This document shows positions 33,702 to 42,372 of a DNA stretch of 45,340 bases, in pieces. Origin of the DNA: Cytophagales bacterium (lineage in GTDB: Bacteria; Bacteroidota; Bacteroidia; Cytophagales; Spirosomataceae); contig JANSYO010000037.1 in assembly GCA_024742395.1 (NCBI GenBank), positions 1 through 45,340 of the forward strand, written 5' to 3'. A program made the translations under genes and the position numbers. Below the pieces are notes generated by a model. It searched no databases. It was not told where the DNA came from and was given only the letters and a program-made list of their open reading frames with translations. The stretch's first letter is position 1. Every line of letters starts with the position of its first letter.

Positions 33702-35621
33702 ATGAAAAACATAAAGGCCCTTTTAATCCTATTCTCGCTTTGTCATCATCTTGTAAAAGCTCAGGAGGTAAGCCCCTCATTAATAGCATCGGCCATAAAT
33801 GAAAAAGGAGTAAATGCAGTAGTGCTCTTTGACAACACACAATTTTTCATAGAAAAGCCCGGCTATTCAACTACCAAAAAACATTGGGCCGTTATGGTTT
33901 TTAATGAAGAGGCCGCAAAAGAGCATGGCTTATTTAAAGCTTATTATGACAAGTTTTCAAAGATCAAGAGAATTGATGGCTCCTTGTATTTAGCCAATGG
34001 AAAGGCTGTGGAAAGTCTTAAAACGCGTGATGTAGATGAAATAGGTTTGAGTGCATTCAGCGATGGTATTTCTGATAATATGGTGAAGTTTGGTCAGTTT
34101 GACAATATGAACTATGAGTATCCCTTTGTAGTGGAATTCAGTTTTGAGAAACAGGATAAAAATATGCTTTTCTATCCGGGTTGGTTTCCTCAAAAACATG
34201 AAAAAACAAAAGTTCTGTATTCAAGCTTCACCATTGAATCAGCCAATATTCCTTTCAGATTTAAAGAGCATAAAACCTCCATACCCGGCCTTATCAGAAA
34301 TGTAGGTCTTCCTTTTAAGAAATCATGGGAAATCAAAAATGTAGCTCCTTTTGAATATGAACCCTACTCAAAAAATGATGACTTACCATGGGTAATGTGT
34401 GCCCCTGAGATATTTGAGATAGATGAGTATACAGGAACATTTAAAACCTGGGCAGATATTGGCAAATTCTATCATGAGCTCAATTTAAACAGAGATGAAC
34501 TACCTGCCTCATCACTTCAAAAACTTAAGGGACTAATTGCACCGGGTATGAGCATCGCTGAAAAAACTAAAGCCGTTTACGAATACATGCAGTCACACAC
34601 CCGCTATATGAGTATTCAGCTTGACATAGGTGGTTGGCAAACTATGCCGGCCACAATGGTGGCAGAAAAAGGCTATGGCGACTGCAAAGCTTTGACAAAC
34701 TACACCATTGCCCTATTAAAAAATGTGGGTGTGCTAGCTTATCCAGCTTTGGTTTATGCCGGTGATTCCTATGATGACTCGTCGGAAGATTTTCCGTCAA
34801 TGAATTTTAACCACGTGATAGCCTGCGTACCCATGCCCAAAGACACCATTTGGTTAGAGTGCACCAGTCAAACAGAGCCTTTAGGTTATCAAGGTAACTT
34901 TACAGGAAACAGAAAGGCACTACTCATTACGCCAAACGGAAGCGAGCTGGTAAATACTACCCAGTATACTCCTGAAAATAATTTTCAAAGACGAACCGCC
35001 GAAGTGTGGTTAGAGAAAGACGGAAAAGCAGAAGTTAAAATTCACTCTACTTATGGGGGGCTACAACAAGAAAAAAGAGCCTATATCTCTCAAAACTTAA
35101 ATATTGATGAGCAACGCAAGTATCTACTTGGCTCCATTGATATTCCGAGTTTTGAACTCCAGGAGTTTGAATATAAAGTGCTTAAAAGCAGACTCCCTGA
35201 AGTCATAGAAAAAGCTAATGTTTCATCGAGAAAACTTGCCTCAGTCAGTGGAAAAAGGATGTTTCTCAAACCAAACCTGCTAAGCTCTTTTTATAGAACT
35301 CCGTTAAAGAAAGAAGGCAGGGAATCGCCCTTTTATCTGGACCCAAACTCGTACAGTTTTGAAGACTCTGATGAAATAATTTTTCATATACCTGAAGGTC
35401 TGAAAACAGAGGCCAGCCCTAAAGACATCACGATAGAAAGCTCATTTGGATATTACAGTTCAAGTATAGAACGAATTGAGAATAATTTAAAATATCATAG
35501 AAAAATAAGAGTCAAAGGTGGTCTTTATCCTACCGATGCTTATGATGAATGGATACAATTTGTTAAAGACGTTAATAGAGCCGACAAACAAAGGGTAGTA
35601 TTAATTAATGAGGAAACCTGA
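33702..35621 (+). CDS. DUF3857 protein with transglutaminase-like domain
   Basis: A 639-residue exported protein. The ATG at 33702, one base after the previous stop, gives the signal peptide MKNIKALLILFSLCHHLVKAQ; a TTG 12 bases earlier overlaps the upstream gene. DUF3857 domain at about 30-220 (VVLFDNTQFFIEK, YPFVVEFSFEKQDKNMLFYP). Transglutaminase core at about 285-400 with Cys328 in EKGYGDCKALTNY, His371 in MNFNHVIACVP, and Glu386 in IWLECTSQTEPLGY where the third residue is usually Asp. C-terminal DUF3858-like beta-domain follows. It looks catalytically competent, in contrast to its upstream partner. The physiological substrate is unknown. The plus-strand transcript may end at the hairpin at 35644-35678. 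Confidence 0.88.
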   Translation: MKNIKALLILFSLCHHLVKAQEVSPSLIASAINEKGVNAVVLFDNTQFFIEKPGYSTTKKHWAVMVFNEEAAKEHGLFKAYYDKFSKIKRIDGSLYLANGKAVESLKTRDVDEIGLSAFSDGISDNMVKFGQFDNMNYEYPFVVEFSFEKQDKNMLFYPGWFPQKHEKTKVLYSSFTIESANIPFRFKEHKTSIPGLIRNVGLPFKKSWEIKNVAPFEYEPYSKNDDLPWVMCAPEIFEIDEYTGTFKTWADIGKFYHELNLNRDELPASSLQKLKGLIAPGMSIAEKTKAVYEYMQSHTRYMSIQLDIGGWQTMPATMVAEKGYGDCKALTNYTIALLKNVGVLAYPALVYAGDSYDDSSEDFPSMNFNHVIACVPMPKDTIWLECTSQTEPLGYQGNFTGNRKALLITPNGSELVNTTQYTPENNFQRRTAEVWLEKDGKAEVKIHSTYGGLQQEKRAYISQNLNIDEQRKYLLGSIDIPSFELQEFEYKVLKSRLPEVIEKANVSSRKLASVSGKRMFLKPNLLSSFYRTPLKKEGRESPFYLDPNSYSFEDSDEIIFHIPEGLKTEASPKDITIESSFGYYSSSIERIENNLKYHRKIRVKGGLYPTDAYDEWIQFVKDVNRADKQRVVLINEET

Positions 35622-35643
35622 GCAAAAAATTACGCCAAAAACC

Positions 35644-35678
35644 AAAAAATCCCTGAACCACTACTGATTCAGGGATTT
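35644..35678 (-). terminator. Terminator between the DUF3857 pair and the DUF1080 gene
   Basis: Stem AAATCCCTGAA (35647-35657) with TTCAGGGATTT (35668-35678), ten-base loop. On the minus strand it is followed by a six-U run, 18 bases past the DUF1080 stop. On the plus strand the hairpin lies 26 bases past the DUF3857 stop but lacks a good U-run, so it may be only weakly bidirectional. Confidence 0.78.
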
Positions 35679-35695
35679 ATGATTCTTCTTCTATT

Positions 35696-36301
35696 TTACA
35701 ATCTCTTCACCGTCAAATTCTTCCACTCTACTTTTATACCTCCACCATCGTGAATTTGCAGAGCAATAGAACCTTCAGCCGCTCCAATTTTCTCATCGGT
35801 TAGTGTAATCATTTCATGTCCGTTTAACCAGGTAGTTACAGTAGGGCCCACTACCTTAATTTTCATGGTATTCCACTCTCCCATTTTCAAGTATTTATCC
35901 TTTTCAGGATCCGGTTTGATTAACCAGCCACGCCCATAAGACTCATAAATACCGCCAGTATCATGGCCGGGAGGGGCCACTTCTGCCTGCCAACCTGTTA
36001 TTTTAGTACCTTCTATTGACGAACGAATAAAGATTCCACTGTTGCCATTGGCTTGTTGTTTAAAGTCAACGCTCAGCTCAAAATCCTTAAAACTTTCATT
36101 GGTTCCTAAATAACCATAACCTTTGTCTGGGCCACTTTCACAAACCAACAAACCATCCTTCACATACCATTTTTCTGTACCGTAAACTGTCCAGCCATCC
36201 AGATTTTTACCATTAAATAATTTGCTGCTTTTCTTTTGAGCATAGCTCATTCCAACGCTTCCCAGGATGAGTAGTAAGGGAAGCAAAATTCTTTTTTTCA
36301 T
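35696..36301 (-). CDS. DUF1080 (3-keto-disaccharide hydrolase/lyase-type) protein
   Basis: A 201-residue exported protein with a signal peptide (MKKRILLPLLLILGSVGMSYA). DUF1080 concanavalin-like beta-sandwich: KLFNGKNLDGWTVYGTEKWY at the start, then GYLGTNESFKDFELSVDFKQ, ANGNSGIFIRSS, GWQAEVAPPGHDTGGIYESY, GEWNTMKIKVVGPTVTTWLN and the closing IALQIHDGGGIKVEWKNLTV. The family is linked to cleavage of 3-keto-glycosides. It stands alone on the minus strand and is divergent from the FG-GAP lipoprotein. A hairpin ATCACC/GGTGAT (36320-36325 with 36337-36342) lies in its leader, close to the start codon. The second DUF1080 gene of the window is 3.3 kb away on the other strand. Confidence 0.9.
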   Translation of the reverse strand: MKKRILLPLLLILGSVGMSYAQKKSSKLFNGKNLDGWTVYGTEKWYVKDGLLVCESGPDKGYGYLGTNESFKDFELSVDFKQQANGNSGIFIRSSIEGTKITGWQAEVAPPGHDTGGIYESYGRGWLIKPDPEKDKYLKMGEWNTMKIKVVGPTVTTWLNGHEMITLTDEKIGAAEGSIALQIHDGGGIKVEWKNLTVKRL

Positions 36302-36510
36302 AGGTTGTAACTTTTGATAATCACCTCATTTTTTTTGGTGATGCTGTTATAATTAAGACGAATTGTAATTTGAGAATTAATAGCCTCATTTTGAAATGAT
36401 AAAACAGTTTTTCTTTTTCCATCTCTTTTTTAGAACTCCTAAAGAACGAAGGCTCCGTTAAATTTAAAAGCAAATAGCGAAAGTTTAAAATAAGTCATAA
36501 ACTTTACAGA

Positions 36511-37995
36511 ATGATTGCCAGAACTCTATTAGCACTCCTTTCCTGGACAGTTTTCATTGGCTGTTCACCGAAAAATGAAGATTGGAACAGTTATGTCACA
36601 GACGTGACTTCTGCCTCCTCTCCTATGACCGCAGATTTAAATGAGGATGGAATTCTAGACATAGTCATGGGTGCAGGGTCAGATGAATGGAATACCACTG
36701 AATTTGGAGTTATTGCTATTAATGGTGCTACCGGCAATCAACTTTGGCATTCGCCCGCCCGTAATCAAATCGTTGGCTCAGCTATATTTCAGGATATCAC
36801 TGGGGACGGTACACCGGATGTTTTTATAGGAGGACGCTCTGCCGAACTTCAAGCTTTAGATGGTAAAACCGGGATAAAAATCTGGGAATTTTACAGCAAA
36901 CCCGGCAAAATGGTGTCAAGAAAAGATGGCTGGTATAATTTCTATAATGGCCAGTTTGTGGCTGATCAGGACGGAGATGGTTTCAGGGACCTTTTAATAA
37001 GTAATGGAGGTGATGCTGCCATTCCCAGAGGAATGAAATACCGGCCACCTGGAAAATTGATGCTCCTTAGTGCCAAAACAGGTAAAGTACTGGCCCAGGA
37101 CATCATGCCAGATGGACAAGAGACTTACTTTTCGCCGATTCTAATGAACCCTCTAAGTAAGAACCCGGAAATTATTTTTGGTAGTGGAGGAGAGAGTAAA
37201 CCCGGTCATCTTTATCTATGTCGACTTTCAGACTTATTAAATAAAAACCTGAAAGCCTCTAAAATATTAGACTCTACATCATTCAAAGGATATGAGGCCC
37301 CGCCCGTTTTGGCAGATTTTACTCGGGATGGTATAAAGGATATTCTATTTAATACCAATGAAGCGGGTATTAAACTTCTTGATGGCACTACTCATGAATT
37401 AATTTGGGCAGTCTTTAATGAGAATGCCGAAGTCTTCTCGCAACCTGCGGTAGGATACTTTACCGGAAATGACAGCATCCCGGATGTATTTGTACAAATT
37501 GCGATAGGCGAATATCCTGTTTACAGCAGTACTAAACAGCTTTTAATAGATGGTAGCACTGGCTATATTGTGAAAGAATGGAAAGGCAAGCGTTTTACTT
37601 ATTCCTCTCCTCTGGTAGCTGACCTGGACGGCGATGGAGTAGATGAGGTCATTTTAAACAGTGTCAAAGACTCAATTATTAATGAAAAGCCAAAGCCATT
37701 TTTTGAACTTACTACATACAACTTTGCCACTCATAATGTAGGGTATCTGGCTGAGAGAATTGACGGTGCATGCTTTGCCTCCACTCCCTGGCTCGGAGAT
37801 TTAGACGGTGATCAAAAACTAGACATCCTGTTTTCGGGAAGTCCGGCTACTTCTTCAGAGTTTCCGGGGTCCACCATTTTCGAAAAACCACAGCGGTATC
37901 TGGGAATTTACAGACGAAAACTAAACATACCCGTAAGCCGTGTAAAATGGGGAGCTTACATGGGCCATGAAGGAAGGAGTCACTGGAACCATTGA
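36511..37995 (+). CDS. FG-GAP / beta-propeller lipoprotein
   Basis: A 494-residue lipoprotein with lipobox FIGC (Cys18). The chain consists of repeated FG-GAP-type blades with calcium loops: DLNEDGILD, DITGDGTPD, DQDGDGFRD, DFTRDGIKD, DLDGDGVDE and DLDGDQKLD, spaced by 60-90 residues and each preceded by a strand with APPVLAD-, SSPLVAD- or TPWLGD-type sequences. Strand pairs such as VIAINGATGNQLWHSPAR and QALDGKTGIKIWEF also resemble PQQ-type propellers. Likely a carbohydrate- or protein-binding envelope propeller; no enzymatic residue is recognisable. It lies between the DUF1080 gene (divergent) and the sugar-gene operon (109-base gap) and may belong with them. Confidence 0.85.
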   Translation: MIARTLLALLSWTVFIGCSPKNEDWNSYVTDVTSASSPMTADLNEDGILDIVMGAGSDEWNTTEFGVIAINGATGNQLWHSPARNQIVGSAIFQDITGDGTPDVFIGGRSAELQALDGKTGIKIWEFYSKPGKMVSRKDGWYNFYNGQFVADQDGDGFRDLLISNGGDAAIPRGMKYRPPGKLMLLSAKTGKVLAQDIMPDGQETYFSPILMNPLSKNPEIIFGSGGESKPGHLYLCRLSDLLNKNLKASKILDSTSFKGYEAPPVLADFTRDGIKDILFNTNEAGIKLLDGTTHELIWAVFNENAEVFSQPAVGYFTGNDSIPDVFVQIAIGEYPVYSSTKQLLIDGSTGYIVKEWKGKRFTYSSPLVADLDGDGVDEVILNSVKDSIINEKPKPFFELTTYNFATHNVGYLAERIDGACFASTPWLGDLDGDQKLDILFSGSPATSSEFPGSTIFEKPQRYLGIYRRKLNIPVSRVKWGAYMGHEGRSHWNH

Positions 37996-38104
37996 CCAGA
38001 AATAAGCACTTTAGTGACTTTCATCATTAAAAGCCTTGCTATCATCTTTGTGTCTTTGCAGATTGAATTAATTCGGCTTAAATTCACAGAAAAACCCTAC
38101 GATT

Positions 38105-38656
38105 ATGAAATACCTTTTAGCACTATTGACCTTCATTATTTTTGAAACTCAGGCTCAAATCCCTAATTCTGATCAGCAAATTGCGGAAGCTGTTCTCCCA
38201 TTAGATGAAGGAGACAGAGACGGTGCAACCGTTATGGGATTTGATGCAGAAAGCAATATTTTTCTTCTCAGAAAAGGGACTAACAAGCTCATTTGCTTAG
38301 CAGATGACCCTAATAATAAAGGTTTTAGTGTAGCCTGTTACCATGAAGACCTGGAACCATTCATGGAACGAGGCCGAACGCTCAGAGCTCAGGGCAAAGA
38401 CAGAGGAGAAGTAGAAAAAATCAGGGAAGAAGAAGCCAAAGCAGGGAAATTAAAAATGCCTGAGAAGGCCTCAACCCTTTATGTAATGAGTGGTACAGAC
38501 AAGGGATCGGCCAATCTTCGTTGGGTAGTGTATATTCCTTGGGCCACAGCAGAAACTACCGGTCTCCCTATTAAACCACTAGTAGCAGGTGGGCCCTGGA
38601 TCATGTTCCCTGGTACGTACAGAGCTCATATCATGATTACCCCGCCTTCTAACTAA
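38105..38656 (+). CDS. Conserved secreted protein of unknown function
   Basis: A 183-residue exported protein: signal peptide MKYLLALLTFIIFETQA followed by Gln. I do not recognise the family. Visible features are QQIAEAVLPLDEGDRDGATV and MGFDAESNIFLLRKGTNKLI at the start, a charged helix (ERGRTLRAQGKDRGEVEKIR, EEEAKAGKLKMPEKAST), and a beta-like end (RWVVYIPWATAETTGLPIK, GPWIMFPGTYRAHIMITPP). Two cysteines (LICLAD and SVACYHED) could form a disulphide. The 26-base gap to the lactonase-like gene suggests an operon with it. Confidence 0.7.
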   Translation: MKYLLALLTFIIFETQAQIPNSDQQIAEAVLPLDEGDRDGATVMGFDAESNIFLLRKGTNKLICLADDPNNKGFSVACYHEDLEPFMERGRTLRAQGKDRGEVEKIREEEAKAGKLKMPEKASTLYVMSGTDKGSANLRWVVYIPWATAETTGLPIKPLVAGGPWIMFPGTYRAHIMITPPSN

Positions 38657-38682
38657 GTATACAAACACCTATACCTCTTAAA

Positions 38683-39576
38683 ATGAAAAAGACCTTAAGA
38701 CTGGCATTTTTGCTTGCAATTCTTTCTTTGGCTATTCCTGAAGGATACGGACAATCAAACTTAATTAAAGAAGGGGCTGAGTTACAGCTGGTTTCTGACC
38801 AATTCAGCTTCACTGAAGGCCCGGCTGTTGACAAAAAAGGGAATATTTTTTTCACCGATCAGCCAAACAACCAAATTTGGAAATACTCAAACAAAGGGGT
38901 ACTTAGTCTCTACATGGATAATGCAGGCAGAAGCAATGGACTGTTCTTTGATCAAAAAGGAAATCTCATTTCATGTGCAGATGAAAAAAATGAATTGTGG
39001 CGGATAGACAAAAAGAAAAACCACAAGGTGCTTTTAGATGGTTTTGAAGGAAAACTCTTCAATGGTCCTAATGATGTATGGGTAGATAATAAAGGAGGCA
39101 TGTACTTTACTGACCCCTTTTACAAAAGAGACTATTGGAATAGAGGAGACATGGAGCAGCCCGAAATGAGAGTTTACTACTATGATGCTTCGGGCAATGT
39201 AAAAGTCGCTGCCGACGGACTGGTACAACCAAACGGTATTGTAGGGAATAAAGACTTTACAAAACTGTATGTTGCTGATATCAGAGCAAAAAAAACCTAT
39301 GTGTTTGAAATTAATCCTGATGGTAGTTTGACGAACAAACAGCTCTTTTGCGAAATGGGCTCAGATGGCATGACTATAGATGAACAGGGCAATCTTTATC
39401 TTACCGGTCCCGGAGTCACTATATTCAATTCATCCGGTGAAAAAATTAACCACATTGATGTACCACAAAGATGGACTGCCAATGTGACTTTTGGCGGTAA
39501 AGAAAGAACGACACTTTTTATTACTGCATCAAAAGCTGCTTACACTCTGAAAATGAATGTAAAAGGAGCAAAATAA
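38683..39576 (+). CDS. SMP-30/gluconolactonase-like six-bladed propeller protein
   Basis: A 297-residue exported protein (signal peptide ends AIPEGYGQ). SMP-30/gluconolactonase/LRE-like fold: Glu45 in FSFTEGPAVDKKGNIFFTD, the metal-site Asn in KLFNGPNDVWVDNKGGMYFT, the second Asn in LVQPNGIVGNKDFTKLYVAD and the Asp in MGSDGMTIDEQGNLYLTG. These four are the usual calcium ligands and catalytic acid, so it is probably an active lactonase for sugar lactones. It sits upstream of a DUF1080 lipoprotein and a TIM-barrel isomerase-like gene, a set that fits processing of oxidised sugars in the periplasm. Confidence 0.9.
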   Translation: MKKTLRLAFLLAILSLAIPEGYGQSNLIKEGAELQLVSDQFSFTEGPAVDKKGNIFFTDQPNNQIWKYSNKGVLSLYMDNAGRSNGLFFDQKGNLISCADEKNELWRIDKKKNHKVLLDGFEGKLFNGPNDVWVDNKGGMYFTDPFYKRDYWNRGDMEQPEMRVYYYDASGNVKVAADGLVQPNGIVGNKDFTKLYVADIRAKKTYVFEINPDGSLTNKQLFCEMGSDGMTIDEQGNLYLTGPGVTIFNSSGEKINHIDVPQRWTANVTFGGKERTTLFITASKAAYTLKMNVKGAK

Positions 39577-39606
39577 CTGAAATATTTAATACCCTATAAA
39601 TCAAAA

Positions 39607-40434
39607 ATGATGAATAAGTCTTTCAAAGTCTTTACGTTTGGCCTCCTGGCTTCTTTCACCCTTAGCCAGTGTGCCTCCAGTACCGAAAACACTTCAGATG
39701 AAGCTGAAGAGATGGTAGCCGAAATGCCGGCTTTAGGTGTAGGAGCAAGCATTATAGATGGTGCTGAAATGTATTTGGATGGTTCGCGTGAAATGCTTGA
39801 CGAAAAATGGACCTATTGGGAAGGGCCAAGGCTTTCTGCTGAATTGCCTATCAAGTGGATGGTGGTGGAAGATCAGGTAGATGGTGGAACCGTTGTTAAC
39901 TCCAATGATCCTGCTGCCAAAGGAGGCAAATATGGTACAGCTGATATAGTGACAAAGAAAAAGTTCAATGATTTTAGAGCTCACGTAGAATTCTTTATTG
40001 CCACTGAAGGTGGTAACAGCGGTGTTTACCTTCAAAACCGATACGAAATCCAGGTGCTGGATGGAGATACTACTTCTCATGGAATGGGAGCAGTGATTAA
40101 CGAATCTCCGTCTCCATATCATTTATATAACGGCATCGGTAAATGGAATGCCTATGATATCCAGTTTAGAGCAGCCAGATTTGACGATGATGGCAAGCTC
40201 ACAGAAAAACCAATGGTCACTTTATACTTCAATGGTGAAAAGGCTCATACCAATGTTCAAATCAACCAGGTATGGGGTGGAGAAAACTCCGGATTAGATG
40301 GTGGAAATGATGGAGGCAAAGGAATCACCAATGTACCCGGCGGCCTTAAATTACAGGCTGAAGGACATGATGTACTTTACCGAAATATTTGGATCAAAGA
40401 AATGAACTTTGACGAGCCGGATACTGACTTTTAA
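39607..40434 (+). CDS. DUF1080 family lipoprotein
   Basis: A 275-residue lipoprotein with lipobox TLSQC (Cys22) and an acidic linker (TSDEAEEMVAEM). The DUF1080 beta-sandwich follows: MYLDGSREMLDEKWTYWEG, KWMVVEDQVDGGTVV, FNDFRAHVEFFIATEGGNSG, VYLQNRYEIQVLDGD, GIGKWNAYDIQFRAARFD and GLKLQAEGHDVLYRNIWIKE. A Met codon at 39607 and another at 39610 are both possible starts; the difference is one residue. It is the second DUF1080 protein of the window and is cotranscribed with the lactonase-like gene (30-base gap) and the TIM-barrel gene (19-base gap). Confidence 0.9.
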   Translation: MMNKSFKVFTFGLLASFTLSQCASSTENTSDEAEEMVAEMPALGVGASIIDGAEMYLDGSREMLDEKWTYWEGPRLSAELPIKWMVVEDQVDGGTVVNSNDPAAKGGKYGTADIVTKKKFNDFRAHVEFFIATEGGNSGVYLQNRYEIQVLDGDTTSHGMGAVINESPSPYHLYNGIGKWNAYDIQFRAARFDDDGKLTEKPMVTLYFNGEKAHTNVQINQVWGGENSGLDGGNDGGKGITNVPGGLKLQAEGHDVLYRNIWIKEMNFDEPDTDF

Positions 40435-40453
40435 TTCTACCTAAGCTAATAAA

Positions 40454-41389
40454 ATGAACAGAAGAAATCTATTAAAATCCGGACTGACCGGTGCGGCCGC
40501 TTTAGCCGTAGGAAATCAAATGGCTTTTGCCAGCCCTGAAAAGAAAAAAAAACATAATTTCACTTTCTGCCTGAATACCAGCACCATCATGCGTCAGAAC
40601 CTGGGACTCATGAAGGAAATAGAAACCGCAGCGGCCGTAGGCTATGATGGCATTGAAATATGGATGAGAACGCTTGAGGCCTATGTAAAAGAAGGAGGCA
40701 AACTAGCAGATGTAAAGAAGAAAGCCTCGGACCTAGGAATTGTCATAGAGGACTCTATTGGTTTTGCTGCCTGGGTGGTAGATAATGATGAAGAAAGAAA
40801 TAAAGCTCTGGACCAAATCAAAAGAGAAATGGATATGCTGGCTCAAATTGGGTGCAAACGAATAGCCGCACCCCCATTTGGTGCAACCAAAGGGCCAAAA
40901 ATTGATCTTCGAAAAGCAGCGGAAAGATTCTACCAGGTATGCCAACAGGGTAAAGAAATGGGGGTTTTACCGCAACTGGAACTATGGGGATTTTCTGAAA
41001 ATCTACACTTGTTTGGTGAAACCTTATTCGTGGCTGCCGAGAGTGGACACCCGGATGCAGTTATTCTACCCGATGTATATCATTTGAGAAGAGGTGGTTC
41101 GCCATTTGAAGCATTAGAAATGATCAATGGGAGTAAAATTCAAATGTTCCATATGAATGATTACCCGGGAAACATTGAGAAATCTAAGTTAACAGACGGT
41201 ATGCGTGTAATGACCGGTGATGGTGATGCACCTATGGATAAAATATTACAAATTCTGAACTCAAAGGGTGTTCCCATCACACTTTCTCTTGAAATTTTCA
41301 ATGAAGACGTTTGGAAAATGGATGCCAAAGAAGCGAGTGCAATGGGTCTGGCTAAAATGAAAGCCTGCGTGGCAAAAGCAATAGGATAA
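40454..41389 (+). CDS. Tat-exported TIM-barrel sugar isomerase/epimerase-like protein
   Basis: A 311-residue protein with a twin-arginine signal (MNRRNLLKSGLTGAAALAVG), so probably folded before export. Xylose-isomerase-like TIM barrel (AP-endonuclease 2 fold): EIETAAAVGYDGIEIWM, IGCKRIAAPPFGATKGP, the metal-binding Glu in LPQLELWGFSEN, Asp in VILPDVYHLRRGG, His in KIQMFHMNDYPG and a final Glu in ITLSLEIFNED. The four metal ligands are all present. Members act as epimerases, isomerases or, in 3-keto-sugar pathways, hydratases. The neighbours (lactonase-like, DUF1080) favour the last type, but the substrate is unknown. A terminator follows at 41414. Confidence 0.9.
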   Translation: MNRRNLLKSGLTGAAALAVGNQMAFASPEKKKKHNFTFCLNTSTIMRQNLGLMKEIETAAAVGYDGIEIWMRTLEAYVKEGGKLADVKKKASDLGIVIEDSIGFAAWVVDNDEERNKALDQIKREMDMLAQIGCKRIAAPPFGATKGPKIDLRKAAERFYQVCQQGKEMGVLPQLELWGFSENLHLFGETLFVAAESGHPDAVILPDVYHLRRGGSPFEALEMINGSKIQMFHMNDYPGNIEKSKLTDGMRVMTGDGDAPMDKILQILNSKGVPITLSLEIFNEDVWKMDAKEASAMGLAKMKACVAKAIG

Positions 41390-41413
41390 CCTTAAGATTG
41401 ACTTAAAAAAATT

Positions 41414-41445
41414 AGGCTTGATATTCCGTTTATCAAGCCTTTTTT
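41414..41445 (+). terminator. Rho-independent terminator after the sugar operon
   Basis: Perfect stem AGGCTTGATA (41414-41423) with TATCAAGCCT (41431-41440), seven-base loop, then five further T residues. It lies 25 bases after the TIM-barrel gene. An A-run upstream makes it plausible in both directions. Confidence 0.87.
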
Positions 41446-41551
41446 GTTGCCTCTGGCAAGCCTATTCTATAAATTTTTATGTATCAAAAAGTTTATCCCG
41501 GTTGTCCCCTTAAGGTGGGTTAGATAGTCATAACTTGGTGATACAGCATAT

Positions 41552-41568
41552 TGAACTGATTCAGTTCA
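41552..41568. repeat. 17-base palindrome in a convergent intergenic region
   Basis: TGAACTGA (41552-41559), T, TCAGTTCA (41561-41568), perfect arms. It lies between two genes that converge, so there is no downstream promoter to control. No T-run follows, so it is not a terminator. The rest of 41446-41646 has no clear gene; only frames under 20 codons. Confidence 0.5.
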
Positions 41569-41646
41569 CAGGATTTTATTGCAGTAAAAAGGTGGTCGTT
41601 GCTATTGCAATGTATATAGAAAAGAAAGAAGAATATCTTTATTCAC

Positions 41647-42372
41647 TTAATTCATCGAAACATAGTTAAAACACTCGGCGATTTGCTCTGGATAGCCTGT
41701 GGAAAACATGTCACCATGATCAAAACCTTCAATTTCGATGAACTTCATTTCTTTATTTAGCCCCAAAAGATCTTGATAAAGCTGTACGTTAGCAGGATAA
41801 ACAAAATCCGCCGTCCCGGTACAAAAACAAATCTTCATTAATGGCGGTTTTTGTATATTTAAGAAATCATTGGTGCCACGCCCCGCTGCGAGTAATACCA
41901 AACCTTTAACTTTCTCTTTACCAAGCCGTTGTGCTTCTACAAAAGCATCAGCCCCCCCAGCAGAATATCCTACAAAATATTTAGGCACATCCTTAATTTT
42001 GTCCAGACTTATGAGACTGCTGATCATTAGAGCGTACTGATATTCGTTCTCAATCCAGGTAGGACTAAGAACCAAAGCATTCAGGGAATCTGCCACGTGC
42101 TTAACTAAAGCCCTAATGAGTGTGTTGGTACCATTGGTAGGCGGAAAAGCAACAATAAGATTGTCGTACTTCTGTAAACTATTTGGTGCATAAATGGCCA
42201 AAGTAGTACCCGCAAAATCTATTTTTGAATAACCGGAATCTAAAGTAATCTGAGTGGGATAATCTATGATGGTTCCATTACGTTTAGGAGGTTCCTCTTT
42301 CTGGCAAGACCATAGGAGGATAATTGTCACGATACCTAACAAAAACGTTTTTCGATCATTCAAAACACACAT
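41647..42372 (-). CDS. Alpha/beta-hydrolase fold lipoprotein
   Basis: A 241-residue lipoprotein with lipobox LLWSC (Cys23) followed by QKEEPPK, an acidic stretch close to Bacteroidota surface-lipoprotein export signals. The nucleophile elbow is FVGYSAGG (Ser137), with a possible Asp in GTADFVYP and His in GFDHGDM, so the catalytic triad looks complete. The start ATG at 42372 overlaps the stop of phoH by one base (TGATG); a GTG just upstream is also in frame. Class unclear: esterase or peptidase. Translational coupling to the PIN-PhoH gene has no evident functional logic, so the arrangement may be incidental. Confidence 0.8.
   Translation of the reverse strand: MCVLNDRKTFLLGIVTIILLWSCQKEEPPKRNGTIIDYPTQITLDSGYSKIDFAGTTLAIYAPNSLQKYDNLIVAFPPTNGTNTLIRALVKHVADSLNALVLSPTWIENEYQYALMISSLISLDKIKDVPKYFVGYSAGGADAFVEAQRLGKEKVKGLVLLAAGRGTNDFLNIQKPPLMKICFCTGTADFVYPANVQLYQDLLGLNKEMKFIEIEGFDHGDMFSTGYPEQIAECFNYVSMN

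Noticed and set aside
41446-41646. Short frames in the convergent intergenic region, for example 18 codons near 41610
   Set aside because: No conservation, promoter or ribosome-binding evidence, and length is within chance expectation.
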